From positions 7,954,409 to 8,018,408 of the forward strand of contig CM022674.1 of assembly GCA_012295275.1 (NCBI GenBank): a DNA stretch of 64,000 bases, in the 5' to 3' direction. The first letter of the stretch is position 1. Every line of letters starts with the position of its first letter. The DNA is from Chrysomallon squamiferum (Eukaryota; Mollusca; Gastropoda; Neomphalida; Peltospiridae). A program made the position numbers and the translations under genes. Below the pieces are notes generated by a model that did no database searches, had not been told where the DNA came from, and saw only the letters and a program-made list of their open reading frames with translations. Shown piece by piece: positions 1-35,086 of the stretch.

Positions 1-342
1 TTATCATTTTACTTCAGCCATTTTGAAAATAAACCTTAAATTATTTATCTTAATAATTCCCTTGTTAATAATAACAAAACGAACAGATTAAGTGATTAAC
101 ATGACCTACTATTACTATTACTAATATTTATTATAATACTTTAATAGTAAATAATATTAGTTTTGGTGCTACCAATCTAGATATTAATATTATCAACTTT
201 AACATCGCTAAAATAAATTATACAACTGTACTATTAATTTATAAATTATAATTATTACAAATTAGAAGTTTCAAAACTGTAAGTTAGATTTTACTTCTGC
301 TTCTAGTTCTAGTCTAGTATGAACTGATTGACTTCAGCCTAC
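1..342. other. AT-rich non-coding, probably intron of the leftward gene
   Basis: Very AT-rich sequence with runs of TTA/ATT and no coding signal. If the minus-strand exon at 343-420 is real, this is the start of its first intron. Confidence 0.4.
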
Positions 343-420
343 CTGTGCAAATAATTCGGCATTGACATTATTTTGTTCTCTTTCAGGGTAACCATCACTT
401 TGATCGTCCAGTTCTGCCAT
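343..420 (-). CDS. Putative first coding exon of an unrecognised gene running off the left edge
   Basis: On the minus strand an ATG at 420 opens 26 codons beginning MAELDDQSDGYPEREQ and ending at a good donor (CAG|GTAGGC, GT at 342-341), in phase 0. The reading frame stays open upstream to about 621, so the start is not certain; the ATG at 420 has a G at +4. The peptide is acidic and hydrophilic with no signal peptide. The rest of the gene would lie left of the window, making 1-342 intron. It is head to head with PIGA, whose start codon is 489 bp away, which suggests a shared bidirectional promoter. I do not recognise the protein. A chance ORF next to a GT is the alternative. Confidence 0.4.
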
Positions 421-908
421 CAAGTAAATACGAATTAATGATGTGTATAAAAGAGACAAAAACAAAAAATACTGCGGTTTAGCGCATTTACTTGCGTCTT
501 TAATCAGTTGGAAATGTTCTCTGTTTACCGCGGATACACTCTTTTGGTTTGAAGTTAAAAATATTAAAACTTCCGCTTTCGTTTTGGACAGGTGCGTGCA
601 GCATTTATTCCCAGTAAACAACTTCTTTCAAAAGATTTTTATTAAACATGTACATTCGAAATTTAAACCAGGTATTTAGAACGTTACCGACATAACATGT
701 GTGTCCATATTTAACATGTTTTGTACTTTTGCCGAGTTGTTTTGATTGTTGTTTGTTGAACAACGAGATCAATCTTCAAAAAATTGAAAAGTCAAGCCGT
801 ATTTAAGTAATTTGTTTTATTTTTTAGGAACAAAATGGCAGTATTTTCAGAATGCCAGTTAATTAATTTCTCAAACATACTGTTGATATTCATATTCCGC
901 ATACACAA
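421..908. promoter_or_regulatory. Head-to-head intergenic region, candidate bidirectional promoter
   Basis: The 488 bp between the putative minus-strand exon and the PIGA start codon is somewhat richer in CG dinucleotides (for example near 480-600) than the flanking AT-rich DNA. No clear TATA box was seen on either side. An ATG at 835 opens a short frame that ends at 910-912, overlapping the PIGA start out of frame. If it is transcribed it would act as an upstream ORF. Confidence 0.35.
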
Positions 909-1480
909 ATGAAGAGAACGCACAGAATATGGTTTGTATTCATAACCAAAAAAACCCAACAAATTTGGTATTTCATAGAATACATTTTATTTTTTGTTTT
1001 TTGTTTTTTGTTGGGGGGCTAATGATCAAGATCTACTGTACTGAGAATTGTTATAATTGTATTACAAATTGTAATAATTAAGGTACATACATACATACTG
1101 TATGTAATTATATTAAATGTAGGAACATTTAAAAACCTAACTATGACAATAATAAATAAATTAATAAATGCCTCAAAAAATTATTACAGTAGAACTTAAA
1201 ACATGATTTTGAATGAATGTTTCAGCATGGTGTCAGACTTTTTCTACCCAAACATGGGCGGTGTGGAGAGTCACATTTATCAACTGTCGCAGTGTCTGCT
1301 GGAGCGTGGCTACAAGGTGATTGTCGTGACACATTACTACAACAACAGACATGGAGTCAGGTACCTGTCCAGCGGCTTAAAAGTGAGTTCACAGTTTAAT
1401 ATATAACACTTTTAAAAGAAAACAACAATCCAAAATTTTATACATTTGATAATCTGGGATGAATAATTTTTGTTTCTGCA

Positions 1481-1519
<39 letters not shown>

Positions 1520-2189
1520 ATTTATGTGTTTTTGTATTTCTTAACTCTTATGGTTTGCTCTGTGTTCATTTATTAATAATAATACTGTATTTTCTTATTG
1601 ACAATGTATTATAATCTGAATAAAATAAGTAGATTAAAAAATTGGTTTTAAAAATCAAATTTTGTATTTTTTAACCAAATTGTTGTGTTTCTAAAAACTA
1701 AAATTAAACAGTAAATCAGATTCTCTTTGTTTAAAATATACTTCCAGGTATACTATCTACCTTTTCCACCATTTTACAATCAGTGTGTGTTACCAACCAT
1801 TTTCACAACATTCCCTCTGCTACGCAACATTTTCATTAGAGAGAGAATCACTATAGTTCATGGACACTCAGTTTGTATATTCTCACATGAAGTTGTAGTT
1901 TTTAAAATAGTTTTATTTATAAACAGATATTTTAAATGTAACTATAAATATTTCAACATATTTCTCTTTTCAGTATTTCACTAATATTTAAAGAATGTTT
2001 GTAATTAGCTTAGCTATTTGGTCTTACCCAGTCTTATCTTCAGTTTCAGATATATGTCATACCTAAATATTGTTACATCTGACTTAATGTGGTCACCCAT
2101 GATTTAATATAATTACACAATATTATCATTAATTTAGATTCTTAAAGCTTTTTCTTTCACCTAAATTTCTAATCAGGTCTTAAATTTGG

Positions 2190-2229
<40 letters not shown>

Positions 2230-5200
2230 ATAAATATATTTTAATGTGGAATATAGTTTATAAACATTGTTAGAAACAAATCTTAATTTAAAAATATACC
2301 TCAAAATTTGCAATTTACATTAGTTTCAAGAGAAAACATATGAATAAGAAAAAAAAAAAATCTACAGATCAGTTAATCTCAGGAAACTAATGATGAGTAT
2401 TAATTATTATTTGAAAAATGTATTTGTTCTTACAGGCTTTTTCAACACTTGCTCATGAAGCCATGTTCCATGCAAGAACAATGGGAATCAAAACTGTGTT
2501 CACTGATCATTCACTGTTTGGCTTTGCAGACGCCAGTTCAATCATTACAAACAAAGTGCTCAAATTTTCATTAGCCGATTGTAATCATGCCATCTGTGTT
2601 TCACATACAAGGTTTGTAGTTACTGTTCTTGCAGACAAATAAGATGTTAAATGAAAATATTTGAAAAAACTAATAAGAAGAATAACCCATAAATATTCAC
2701 CCACACCAGTTGATGTGTTGGATTATGAATTTTATATGCAGAACTTACACTTTCAGAGAAAGCAAATACATTCATTCACTGTAATTTATATAAATGTGTA
2801 TGTGTGCTTTTATGATTTTCTTTTCTCTGATCTGTTATCCATTTAGTCTCTTTGTGAATAAATATAGATATAGATATATATATAAAACTGTAGTTGTTTT
2901 TCACTGTAGAGATAACTACTTAATAGATTATGGAATCTCACATTTTTAGTATTATTAAAAAAAATATTTTGCTCACCATCTTTAAATGTTTCAAGCACAT
3001 ATAATTAATTGAAGATCAATATTAATTGAATTCTTAAAGGCTGTTTTATCTTCTCTTATAATAAAAATCTATTTTTAGTAAGGAAAACACAGTTTTGCGA
3101 GGGCGAATCAAACCTGAAGCTGTTTCAGTGATTCCCAATGCTGTTGATTCTACCATGTTTATACCAGACCCTTCAAAGAGAAAACCAAATCAAAGTAAGT
3201 CTTGTTTTATATCTTCACGAAGGTACGAAGAGGTGAACGAATCAGCTTTTTCTTTTTATATATTAAACAATGTATAGCATTAACAACACTCTTTAAGTGG
3301 CCTTGTTTTATTAATGTTATATTTGAAGATCAGCTAAGGTTAGCCTACTAATAAAATAACACATTTACCTGAAAGTAAAACTATATATCACTATCTATTT
3401 ATCTAACTTTATATCTGTATCTATATCTATCTATCTATCTATCTGTCTGTCTATATAATTTATTTAGAAGTAATTGTTTTCTTAAAATAACCAGTCTGTT
3501 GTTATTTAACATGTGTGATAAGTAGATGTATTGTATTCCAGTAACTATAATAGTGGTGAGCAGACTGGTTTATAGAAAGGGGATGGACCTGCTGGCAGCC
3601 ATTATACCAGAAATAACTTCCAGACACCCAGATGTCAACTTTATTATAGGTATATAGAAAATTAGAAAATATACTTTATAATACTGTTAACTGATCAATA
3701 TATTTCTGATATAAGTTTATTTATAATGTGAATCGTTTTGTATTTATTATTAGTTTTGGGTTTTGCAGTTATAATTGTACTTGTAGCATATGAATAGATA
3801 AGAAAACAAAATCAGTTTATTAAATATTTGAAATTATTAAAAAAAAGAGGTTTCCCACAAGTTGTGATTGATGATCTCTGCCAATAAGAAGATTAATTTA
3901 AAACAAGTTTTTTTTTTTTTAAAGAAAAGGATTTTAAGATATTGTTTTCTGACATCTAAGTGAAAGAATGATGATATAGTTATGCTCAGTTTGCCACTAA
4001 TTTTTCATTAATGTTCTGATATTACAGGAGGTGATGGGCCAAAAAGGATTATACTAGAAGAAGTCAGAGAGCAGTATCAACTTCTAGACAAAGTCCAGTT
4101 ACTTGGTTCTCTGAAACATGATCAAGTTAGAGATGTGAGTTAATTTTAATGTGTAAATGTATTATTTTTTTATTTATTTAAAAAAACAAACAAATATGTC
4201 TCTTAGAGTTCAGAGCCTTCCACGGAGATCAGATGGTTCAAAAGTGCCTCTTTATCTGCTGTTTGATTTTTGTTTCATTCCAGCCATCAAAGTTGATGCA
4301 TTAAAGTCTGTTTATAGCAGAATTTCTGAAAACCAATGACTCCAAACTTGTTAGAACATATGGTCATAGCACAGACATATATCTGTGTTTCAGTCAACCT
4401 GCCTCACAACCCTTAGAGTCAAGTCTGTTTTTGATGGCCATTCATCACTAGTCTAGTGATGACATCAGTCACATTTGGTACATCATGCTGCTTATTGATA
4501 ACGAAAGCTCACATTTTATGAAGAAAATATTAACAAACAAACAAGTAAATTGTGGTAGTAAGACTATTAATATTAAAATGGATGCTGTTTCTACATTTAT
4601 TTCTAAACTGATACATACATCTCTGATAATTTACCCAACTATTATATATTTGTAAGTTTATTTAGATACAACATTTTTACCATTTTTGGTTTTATTCTTG
4701 TAGGTTTTAGTTCAAGGTGACATTTTACTGAATACCTCACTGACAGAAGCTTTCTGTATTGCTATTGTTGAAGCAGCCTGCTGTGGGTAAGTTGCCATTC
4801 AAAAAAAAAAAAAATGAAATAAATGTTTTATTAAAATGTAGAATTAAATATGGGCCAATTCAATGTGAGGGTATGAACACTAAAACAGTCACTGATTTTA
4901 GTTAAAATTTAAATAGTGGGATATTCTCTGTTTGTCTTAGATGTTCAGATGCAATACTAAGTGACAGCAATTACATTTTGTTTGTTTCTAGACTGCAGGT
5001 TGTTAGTACCAGAGTTGGAGGTGTTGCAGAGGTTTTACCACCAAATTTAATATACTTAGCAGAACCCAGTGTCAAAGGTCAGTAGTAGTAGAAATAATAT
5101 TTATGTGGAATGTGTTTTTGGATGTTTGTGGTTTCTGTAAGTTCTTATTGTCATTGACCTTGTATTCGCCATCTCTCTCTCTGCATAAATACATATATAT

Positions 5201-6252
5201 ATATATATATATATCTTTCTTACAGCTTTGCTGGTTGAACTGGAGAGAGCAATTGCAGATCATAGGAGTGGAAATGTAGTTGATCCTTACGAGGCTCACA
5301 AAATGATAGCTAGTTTGTACAGCTGGCGAAATGTGGCAGTGAGAACAGAGAAAGTTTACAACTCAGTTTTTCTTGAACCGGAAAGAGATCTTGCAGAGAG
5401 GTTACAGAGGTCAAATCTTACATTATTTATTGATCTGAGATAGATTTAGTGTACAGCCAAATTATACAACTTGTTCTGAAATTGTGCATTAAGAATTTGC
5501 ATTTCTGTATAAAATATAATATACATTTATTTAGAATGTTACAATGACATATTTATATATATATATATTGAAAACATAAATTATTTTGTTAATTTATTAT
5601 AAAATTAACTTTAATACATCTTTTATTAAGAATCTAAGATTATATTTTGCTCGTAAGCTAAAAAAAAGAAAATGTATTAAATTTCTGGTCTGTTTGAAAT
5701 TTTTCAATTAGCATGAATTCTTGCACCATCACTGAGATTTCCTCAGCAATCTTTTTTACTGTGAGATAATTTTATAGAAATTATTATATTTAAATTTATG
5801 TATTGCAGGTATTACAGTTGTGGCCCAGTAGCAGGGAAACTCTTTGTAATAGTAACAGTTTTCAATCTATTTATTTTCACCATGCTGCAGTGGTTAATGC
5901 CTGAAGAGGTAATATATTAAAATACAACCCTGACATATATTTAAAAGTGTTTTAAATACAATGTTTTGGATAAAAAATAAAAAATAAATAAATACATATT
6001 TTTCAAAACCTATAAATATATGTGTGTGTATATATTTTTTATTTTTTTATAGTTTTGGTATACTGATTATCTCAAAAACGAAAACTTCCAGTTTGAATAT
6101 TGATAACAATTTAAAAATTTCAAATTTGTATGTATTTATAAACACTTAAACTCTTTTTCTTTCTCTCTTGGCAGAAAATAGAATCAGCTCCTGACTTTCC
6201 ATTAGAGAGTGTCAGAGATACAAGAAACGCAACAAATGTTAAAAAGGTCTGA
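909..6252 (+). CDS. PIGA: PIGA: GPI GlcNAc-transferase catalytic subunit, 12 coding exons
   Basis: Catalytic subunit of the ER GPI-GlcNAc transferase, which moves GlcNAc from UDP-GlcNAc to phosphatidylinositol on the cytosolic face, the first step of GPI-anchor synthesis. Exons: 909-931, 1226-1382, 1748-1870, 2436-2611, 3079-3194, 3542-3649, 4028-4134, 4704-4786, 4992-5077, 5226-5409, 5809-5908, 6175-6252. They join in phase to 446 residues (human is 484). The first exon encodes only MKRTHRIC, and its split TG|C codon runs into [20 protein letters not shown], matching the family N-terminus. Other landmarks are [41 protein letters not shown] and the GT4 E-x7-E motif [11 protein letters not shown]-terminal hydrophobic helix (exon 11) would anchor it in the ER. 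There is no signal peptide, as usual. All introns appear to be GT-AG. Confidence 0.97.
1482..1518. repeat. (TG)n microsatellite in PIGA intron 2
   Basis: TG dinucleotide run between PIGA exons 2 and 3. Confidence 0.95.
2195..2227. repeat. (TA)n microsatellite in PIGA intron 3
   Basis: TA dinucleotide run between PIGA exons 3 and 4. Confidence 0.9.
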
Positions 6253-6723
6253 CATACCGTAAACTGAAATAAAATTGCAGTGCACTTAAATATCAGAGAG
6301 ATGAATTCTAACAATTATTATTTTGCAGTGTATTGTGATAAATATGGAATCTACTACTTTAATGAAAAAGATATAAAAACATGGAATTAATGCAAAACTG
6401 GAGATAAGGAACTGCATTCTACAGTCAGAGCTCTACTAATGATGGAGAATGCTGATAATTTTTATCCAAATTATGTTTGACACTAAACAGTGTGAAGAAG
6501 AATTTCACTGATATATTTTAACAGTTTTAGTCATGAATATCAAATTTACAAACAGTGGTTTCTGTCAGATCACATGGTAACTATTTAGGTTTCCTGTTTG
6601 GATCAAATATGAACATTTTAATTATAAAACTGATTACTTGTAATCACACACAGAAATTATCTGCAAACTGAGTTCCTGCTATGTTAATGTTTCAGGTAAC
6701 CAGTGAAAAGTAATATATTTTTA

Positions 6724-6729
6724 AATAAA
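6724..6729 (+). terminator. PIGA poly(A) signal AATAAA
   Basis: A canonical AATAAA lies 472 nt after the PIGA stop codon, giving a 3' UTR of about 0.5 kb. No other canonical hexamer was noticed between the stop and this point. Confidence 0.6.
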
Positions 6730-6925
6730 CTTGAAAACTCAGGTTATTTGAATTCTTATTATTATAACAGGCTGTATTCAAACACATGATCAAACTCTAT
6801 CACTCTCTCTAAATCAAAGTAAAATAACAGTTGTTTCTCAGTCAGTTGTCAAACATATTCCTTTTAGTTTTAGTGAGAGCCGGTAGTATGCAAATTCAAA
6901 ACAAAACACAAGATGTAAATATAAT

Positions 6926-6931
6926 TTTATT
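6926..6931 (-). terminator. Guanylyl cyclase poly(A) signal AATAAA (minus strand)
   Basis: TTTATT on the plus strand is AATAAA in the sense of the cyclase gene, about 120 nt beyond its stop codon. Confidence 0.5.
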
Positions 6932-7051
6932 TTTATACAGAACTTAATGTAAAAGCACATTTCTCTCAGTTCTTTATGTAATGAGACAAGCTAGGGGAAG
7001 TCTTTTACATATATAAAATGCTGTCTGAAGTTTAACCTAAAGAACTAAGTT

Positions 7052-30309
<23,258 letters not shown>

Positions 30310-31350
30310 CGTCCATTTGCACTTTATGAATTCTGCAAAAATCTGCCTTTGTTTTGTTGTTTTGTTTTTTGGTGTCTGTAAACGTCAGTACGTTCGTCTA
30401 ATTCATCCTTTATTAAACAAAACTCCCCAAAAGGACCCTCAAAATAAAGTTTTAAGATGTATCATAAATATCAATCACACTCATTCATTCCTCATGCTGG
30501 CAGAAGGTAAAACGTGATACCAACAGACGTCACATCCTGTTTTAGAAGCGGGAAATAAGAGTGTCTTAATATTTTTATCATTTTAAGTGAAAAAAGAATA
30601 ATAATATTTAAAAAATATAAATAAAATGATACTAATACTTACTAATACTGCTACTAACTACTACAACTACTATTATTACTATTACTACTACCACTACTAT
30701 TACTACTACTACGATAACTACTATTACTAGTATTACTACTACTGCTAATAATAATCATAATCAAAGAGGAAAATAAATTAAAAAACAAATGTAAGTATAT
30801 ATGTGTGTATACACACACACACATACACGCACACACACATAAAGAAGGAAAAGAAGAATTAAAATAATGTCGATCAAGTCTACAATATCCGCTTTAGAAC
30901 TTTCTTTTTTTAAATTATAGAAATTTGGAGTTGAAAACAATAGCTGAATATTGCGATCATTTTGAGGAACTACTAGATGCTTTAAACTGCGTATATATTA
31001 TAATATAACGACAATACGGAAAACTTTAACACAACAAAATGAAGACTGAATCAATGACTAACATCATAATACAAATGTGGTATGTCTTGTATTATTTGTT
31101 AATAATGGTAGTAGTAGCAGCAGCAACAGCAGCAGCAGCACCACCAGTAGTACTAGTAGTAGCAGCAGCAGCAACATAATTAATAATAATAATAATAAAT
31201 TGGATGATGATCGTTAGTTTTCGTGTAAATAATTTTTGTGTTCAATACATTTATTTATAACGCTATAACGTTTAATTAAGTAATAATTAAACAATTAATC
31301 TTGTTACTTACTTAGTGTATATTTATAATATGTAATCAGATATTATCTGC

Positions 31351-31551
31351 CTTTGTGTGTTTATGTGTGTGTATTTGTGTGTATGTATGTGTATGGTATG
31401 TGTGTTGTGTGTGTGTGTGTTTGTGTTTGTGTGAGTTTTGTGTGGGGGGTGTTTGTGTGTGGGGGTGTTTTTGTGAGAATGTGTTTGTATTTGTGTGTGT
31501 GGGGGTGTTTTTGTGAGTATGTGTTTGTATTTGTGTGTGTGTGTGTTTTAC
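31351..31551. repeat. Long imperfect (TG)n tract
   Basis: About 200 bp of TGTG interrupted by TAT, GGGGG and TTT, with an internal duplication around GGGGGTGTTTTTGTGAG (about 31460 and 31502). ORFs seen through it on both strands are products of the repeat. Confidence 0.9.
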
Positions 31552-32649
31552 CATAATATCATATCATATACTGACTTAAAATGTTTAATTTTTTTACTAC
31601 TGAATATGATTATTTAAAAAGGATTAGATTTGGATACACATATAAATGAATGTTTTAATTAATTTATGTCATATTGACTTGTAATGTTTTATATTGCAAG
31701 TAAAACAAATATACGTCAGAAAAAAACAAAAAATGTAGGCCTGTAGTTCATATATTGCTTTAGTTATTTGAAACCAGAAAACACTACAATGAAAAGCGCA
31801 CTATATATTTTTAAACTAGTTCTTCTGAAAAGTAATAAATTATTGTTTCATTCCTTGTATTTTTCTTTAACAAGCGATGTAACCTCCATTTAACGGACCA
31901 TTTATTTGACGAAACACTTAAGCAAAATCTGTTAAATATACAAATTTGCTCTAATCTCCACTGACTGAATAAATTATTTCGCTTCTCACTACATGATTAC
32001 AACAACAGCTGGATTAAAATGTTTTTATTTTATATGAAAAAATGATATAATTATTACTAATACGGGATTTTATTTTGTGTAATAATTTATTTTACCATTC
32101 TTATATCACTTTATACTTAGGAAGTAATCTTTCATTTATTGCGACCAATGATAAAAGTAGTATACTGTACAGAAAATATCAAATATATGTTTACAAACAG
32201 GAGTTGTGGAGTAACATTTTAAAGTATCGATTATCTTTAACGTTTATAGTTTAAGTAATAAAAAGAAAACAAGATAAATAAATGAAGGGTAGACTGTATC
32301 ATAAACACTAATAGTATTGTGGATAAGATATATTATTAATATTGTATATATACCAAGCTTTCGAGCATGTGGTCGTTTTCACAGATATAATCACAGCGGT
32401 ATAACTGCCACTAAAAGAACCCAAAGCCAAATTTAATTTTAATATTTCCTTGTGCACAGACCACATTTGATTGAATCAGACGTAATATGAAAGACTCGCA
32501 CAGGTTACAAAATGGCCGCCTACAGATTAAAGATTATTGAGTTATTTGTTTTAAAAACATAACGCCTGCTTACGTCGCCGTTTGAAACAGTCTCTTGATC
32601 GATGTTTGTTCACCACATGATTATCTTGCAATGTCCGGTCTAATATGAA

Positions 32650-32656
32650 TATAAAG
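32650..32656 (+). promoter_or_regulatory. TATA box of the 39-residue peptide gene
   Basis: TATAAAG lies 111 bp before the start codon, which would place transcription start near 32680 and give an 80-nt leader. Confidence 0.55.
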
Positions 32657-32760
32657 ATAGGAGCTATGGACAGTCTTGGACAAAGGGAATTGCACCCCGA
32701 AGTAAGCCGACATTGTATTATTACTGGAGTTGCAGCCGATTTCGACTGAAAGCCTGAAAT

Positions 32761-32898
32761 ATGAAGATTCCTGCTTTCTTTGCCTTTCTTTTCATCTGTA
32801 AGTTAACCGTCTAAATAACTTTATATATTTAATAATAATAATAATAATAATAAAAAAAATAATAATAATTAAAAAAAAACAATTACCAACGAATTACA

Positions 32899-32934
<36 letters not shown>

Positions 32935-33093
32935 TAAAATAATAAATTATTTTTAAATAAAGAATGTATCTGTAATTAATAATACAAATTTAATTACATT
33001 CTGGTCCCAGGTTCTTTGTTCATGTTTAATTTCGGAGTTGCCAGTGGCTGGGGCCGAAGAGGAGGGCGTGGTCGATGTGGACGCAAGGGTTAA
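32761..33093 (+). CDS. Small secreted Gly/Arg-rich peptide precursor, 39 residues
   Basis: Exon 1 (32761-32797) encodes MKIPAFFAFLFI and exon 2 (33011-33093) continues in phase (T|GT = Cys) to a stop. The first ~24 residues are a clear signal peptide ending GVAS. The predicted product is GWGRRGGRGRCGRKG, 15 residues with one Cys and a strong positive charge. A third, untranslated exon starts about 33435 after a TTTTCAG acceptor, with the exon 2 donor (GTATGT) at 33099 in the 3' UTR, and AATAAA follows at 33527. The gene therefore looks complete: TATA, two coding exons, poly(A). Function unknown; a cationic antimicrobial, a processed peptide (GRK could be a cleavage and amidation site) or a matrix peptide are possible. 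I recognise no homologue. Confidence 0.65.
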
Positions 33094-33526
33094 AATGTGT
33101 ATGTTGCCTTTTAATACTTTTATAAGAAAAATATCTTTTAATATATAATTCTAAACATAATTACGTTGGTTAAAATTTCGCAATTTAGTCTCGTTTCTCC
33201 TCTATTTTTTACAACAACCATAATAAGTTCATTTTTTTCCACTACATTTTTAATATAGAGTACATTAGATCAGCGAGTACACTTACAAATGGTTACTATT
33301 ATTTACTGTTATTAACAATTATTACGGATGGAGTATAATATATATATTACATTACCGTATACTATCAATTTATTGAAATTAGTTCTGGTTACCATGACAT
33401 CCATAATAGAAATGTTTGTGAAATTTATTTTCAGAACTCAGCATTTGCGACATAGTGGTGATGAAACTGAAAAGTTTTGATTTAAAGATTGTCGAAATGT
33501 ATAAAATGGAAAAGTTCATGAACGGA

Positions 33527-33532
33527 AATAAA
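33527..33532 (+). terminator. Poly(A) signal of the small secreted peptide gene
   Basis: AATAAA in the predicted non-coding exon 3, about 90 nt after its acceptor. Confidence 0.55.
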
Positions 33533-33763
33533 AGATACTCACCACTCTACATTATTAGTTGCTTATTATTTTAAAATCATAATTATCTTTATTACTGATC
33601 TTTACTGCCGCTCTTTACACTATTCATAGTTCTTAATTTATTTCTTATTTTATTTATTTTATTTATTCACTAGCCTTCTCACTCCTGTAGTTTAATCTGA
33701 TTCTCGTGTTGCGCTATATGAGTTAACTATTAGATTAGCATGAGCACACAAAATGAAAGTCAG

Positions 33764-33768
<5 letters not shown>

Positions 33769-33851
<83 letters not shown>
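33769..33851. repeat. (AG)n microsatellite
   Basis: Uninterrupted AG run of about 41 units. Confidence 0.95.
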
Positions 33852-33854
<3 letters not shown>

Positions 33855-34670
33855 TTGATTATGTTAAACGTTATCGGTGTTAATTTCTAATTAGTCCAAT
33901 ATGTTTATAATTCTTAACGAAGTTAACATTCATCTTTGTGTCATCTGTTTTATATAAGTATTTTCACATTGTTAATAATACGTTAATACCCATGTGTTAA
34001 AAGGCTGGCATAGGTGACATTGTGGGCGACTCAATTTCAGAACAAATCTCTTCCCTGCTGCTTCATTCCGTAATCCGATTTTGTAAATTGTTTGTTTAAT
34101 TACCGCTGCATCCTCGCTTATAAAAGAGCAATGATTTATGTTTTCATCTTTAAATTACGCATGCTTTCTTTCAGTCATAAACTTCGTGACTAAACTGCTT
34201 TTAGTCCTGGATTGAATCATGTCCTTTGACATTAGTCTTGGCTAAAACAAAGAAGACGTGAGCTCTTTTTATCTTTTCGTCAACACCGTACAGTATAAGT
34301 ACAAAGAGACAGTATTGGTCTTTGTAATGTGGGATTTGATGGAGGATTCAACTGAAATACTTCGGATGGTAGCAGTGTAAAGCAACAGACGTTACTGTAA
34401 CTAATGAATTTATAGAATTCATTTTACATACTGTGTGCACGGAAGTTGCGTGGTGTGTGTAAGGAAACTCGCTAAGGAAAGCAGTATACGGAAAAAAAAA
34501 AAGGTGTAGATAGGTCACATACTTAATAAGGAAATGACCACTACTGAGTGGATCTGGTTTTTACGATGTTTATATTGAATCCAGGCCTGTGTTCGATACT
34601 GTCTCGTATTTCAGAAACAAATATGGGTACAAAATGATTTAAAGTTCTTCATCACTTTTGATCAGTAACT

Positions 34671-34950
34671 ATGGAAATGTGCTTATTTTTAATTTTGTTG
34701 TGTTTTATTCAAAACAGTGGAGGAATATTTCTCATTCGACCTTTTCTTGAGGAACCGCCTCTGGTGGTGGGAATACCATCACACAACTTTTGGCCTTTTA
34801 TACCGATAGTTCCACCCTTGAACGTTAACAGGTCCTACTTTGGTGTGCCTAGACATAATTTCTGGCCCTGGATACCTGTTTTCCCACCGAATGGTGTCCC
34901 GCTTCCACCATCAAAACCTAGAATTCCTTGGAAAGGTGGAAAAACGGGAG
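34671..34950 (+). CDS. Signal-peptide exon with doubled HNFWP motif, possible first exon of the GH9 gene
   Basis: ATG at 34671 opens 93 codons plus one base and ends at an excellent donor (GGGAG|GTAAGT, GT at 34951). The leader MEMCLFLILLCFIQNSGG is a signal peptide. Two similar blocks follow: VVGIPSHNFWPFIPIVPP and YFGVPRHNFWPWIPVFPP, about 31 residues apart. The exon ends KPRIPWKGGKTG with a spare G. The first recognised cellulase exon (42866) needs exactly one base on its left, and G|AT gives Asp before YDYGEVLYK, so the two could be spliced into a 549-residue secreted enzyme. The join would skip 7.9 kb that contains another gene. Phase agreement alone has a one-in-three chance, so this could equally be exon 1 of an unrelated small secreted protein. 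Confidence 0.6.
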
Positions 34951-35035
34951 GTAAGTTTGAAATATAGTAATAATCATATTAAATTAGTGTGACCGAGTAA
35001 TCAAATAACGTACAATGTTGTGTGTTTTTTCTATT

Positions 35036-35086
<51 letters not shown>

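Larger units (their letters stand above)
6253..7051. other. Convergent 3' UTRs of PIGA and the guanylyl cyclase
   Basis: Both genes end here tail to tail. The PIGA poly(A) signal (6724-6729, +) and the cyclase poly(A) signal (6926-6931, -) are about 200 bp apart, so the transcripts nearly meet. No other gene was seen. Confidence 0.6.
30310..32760. other. Intergenic: cyclase 5' flank and divergent small-peptide gene promoter, rich in simple repeats
   Basis: No coding feature was supported. The part next to 30309 should hold the cyclase 5' UTR and promoter. Simple repeats follow: ACT/TAC triplets at about 30635-30750, AGC/AGT triplets at about 31110-31190 and a long TG-rich tract at 31351-31551. 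The last 130 bp are the promoter and 5' UTR of the gene starting at 32761. Confidence 0.6.
33099..34670. other. 3' end of the small-peptide gene, then spacer with (AG)n
   Basis: 33099-33434 is the predicted 3' UTR intron and 33435 to about 33550 the last exon. The rest shows a pure AG run at 33769-33851 and no supported coding sequence. The promoter of the exon at 34671 should lie just upstream of it, but no clear TATA box was found. Confidence 0.5.

Noticed and set aside
1203-1406. ATG at 1203 (MILNECFS...) as the PIGA start
   Set aside because: The bases before 1226 form an acceptor (ATGTTTCAG), and the exon at 909-931 supplies RTHRIC in phase, matching the family N-terminus better.
31336-31556. 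ORFs on both strands in the TG-rich tract
   Set aside because: Low-complexity translation of a microsatellite.
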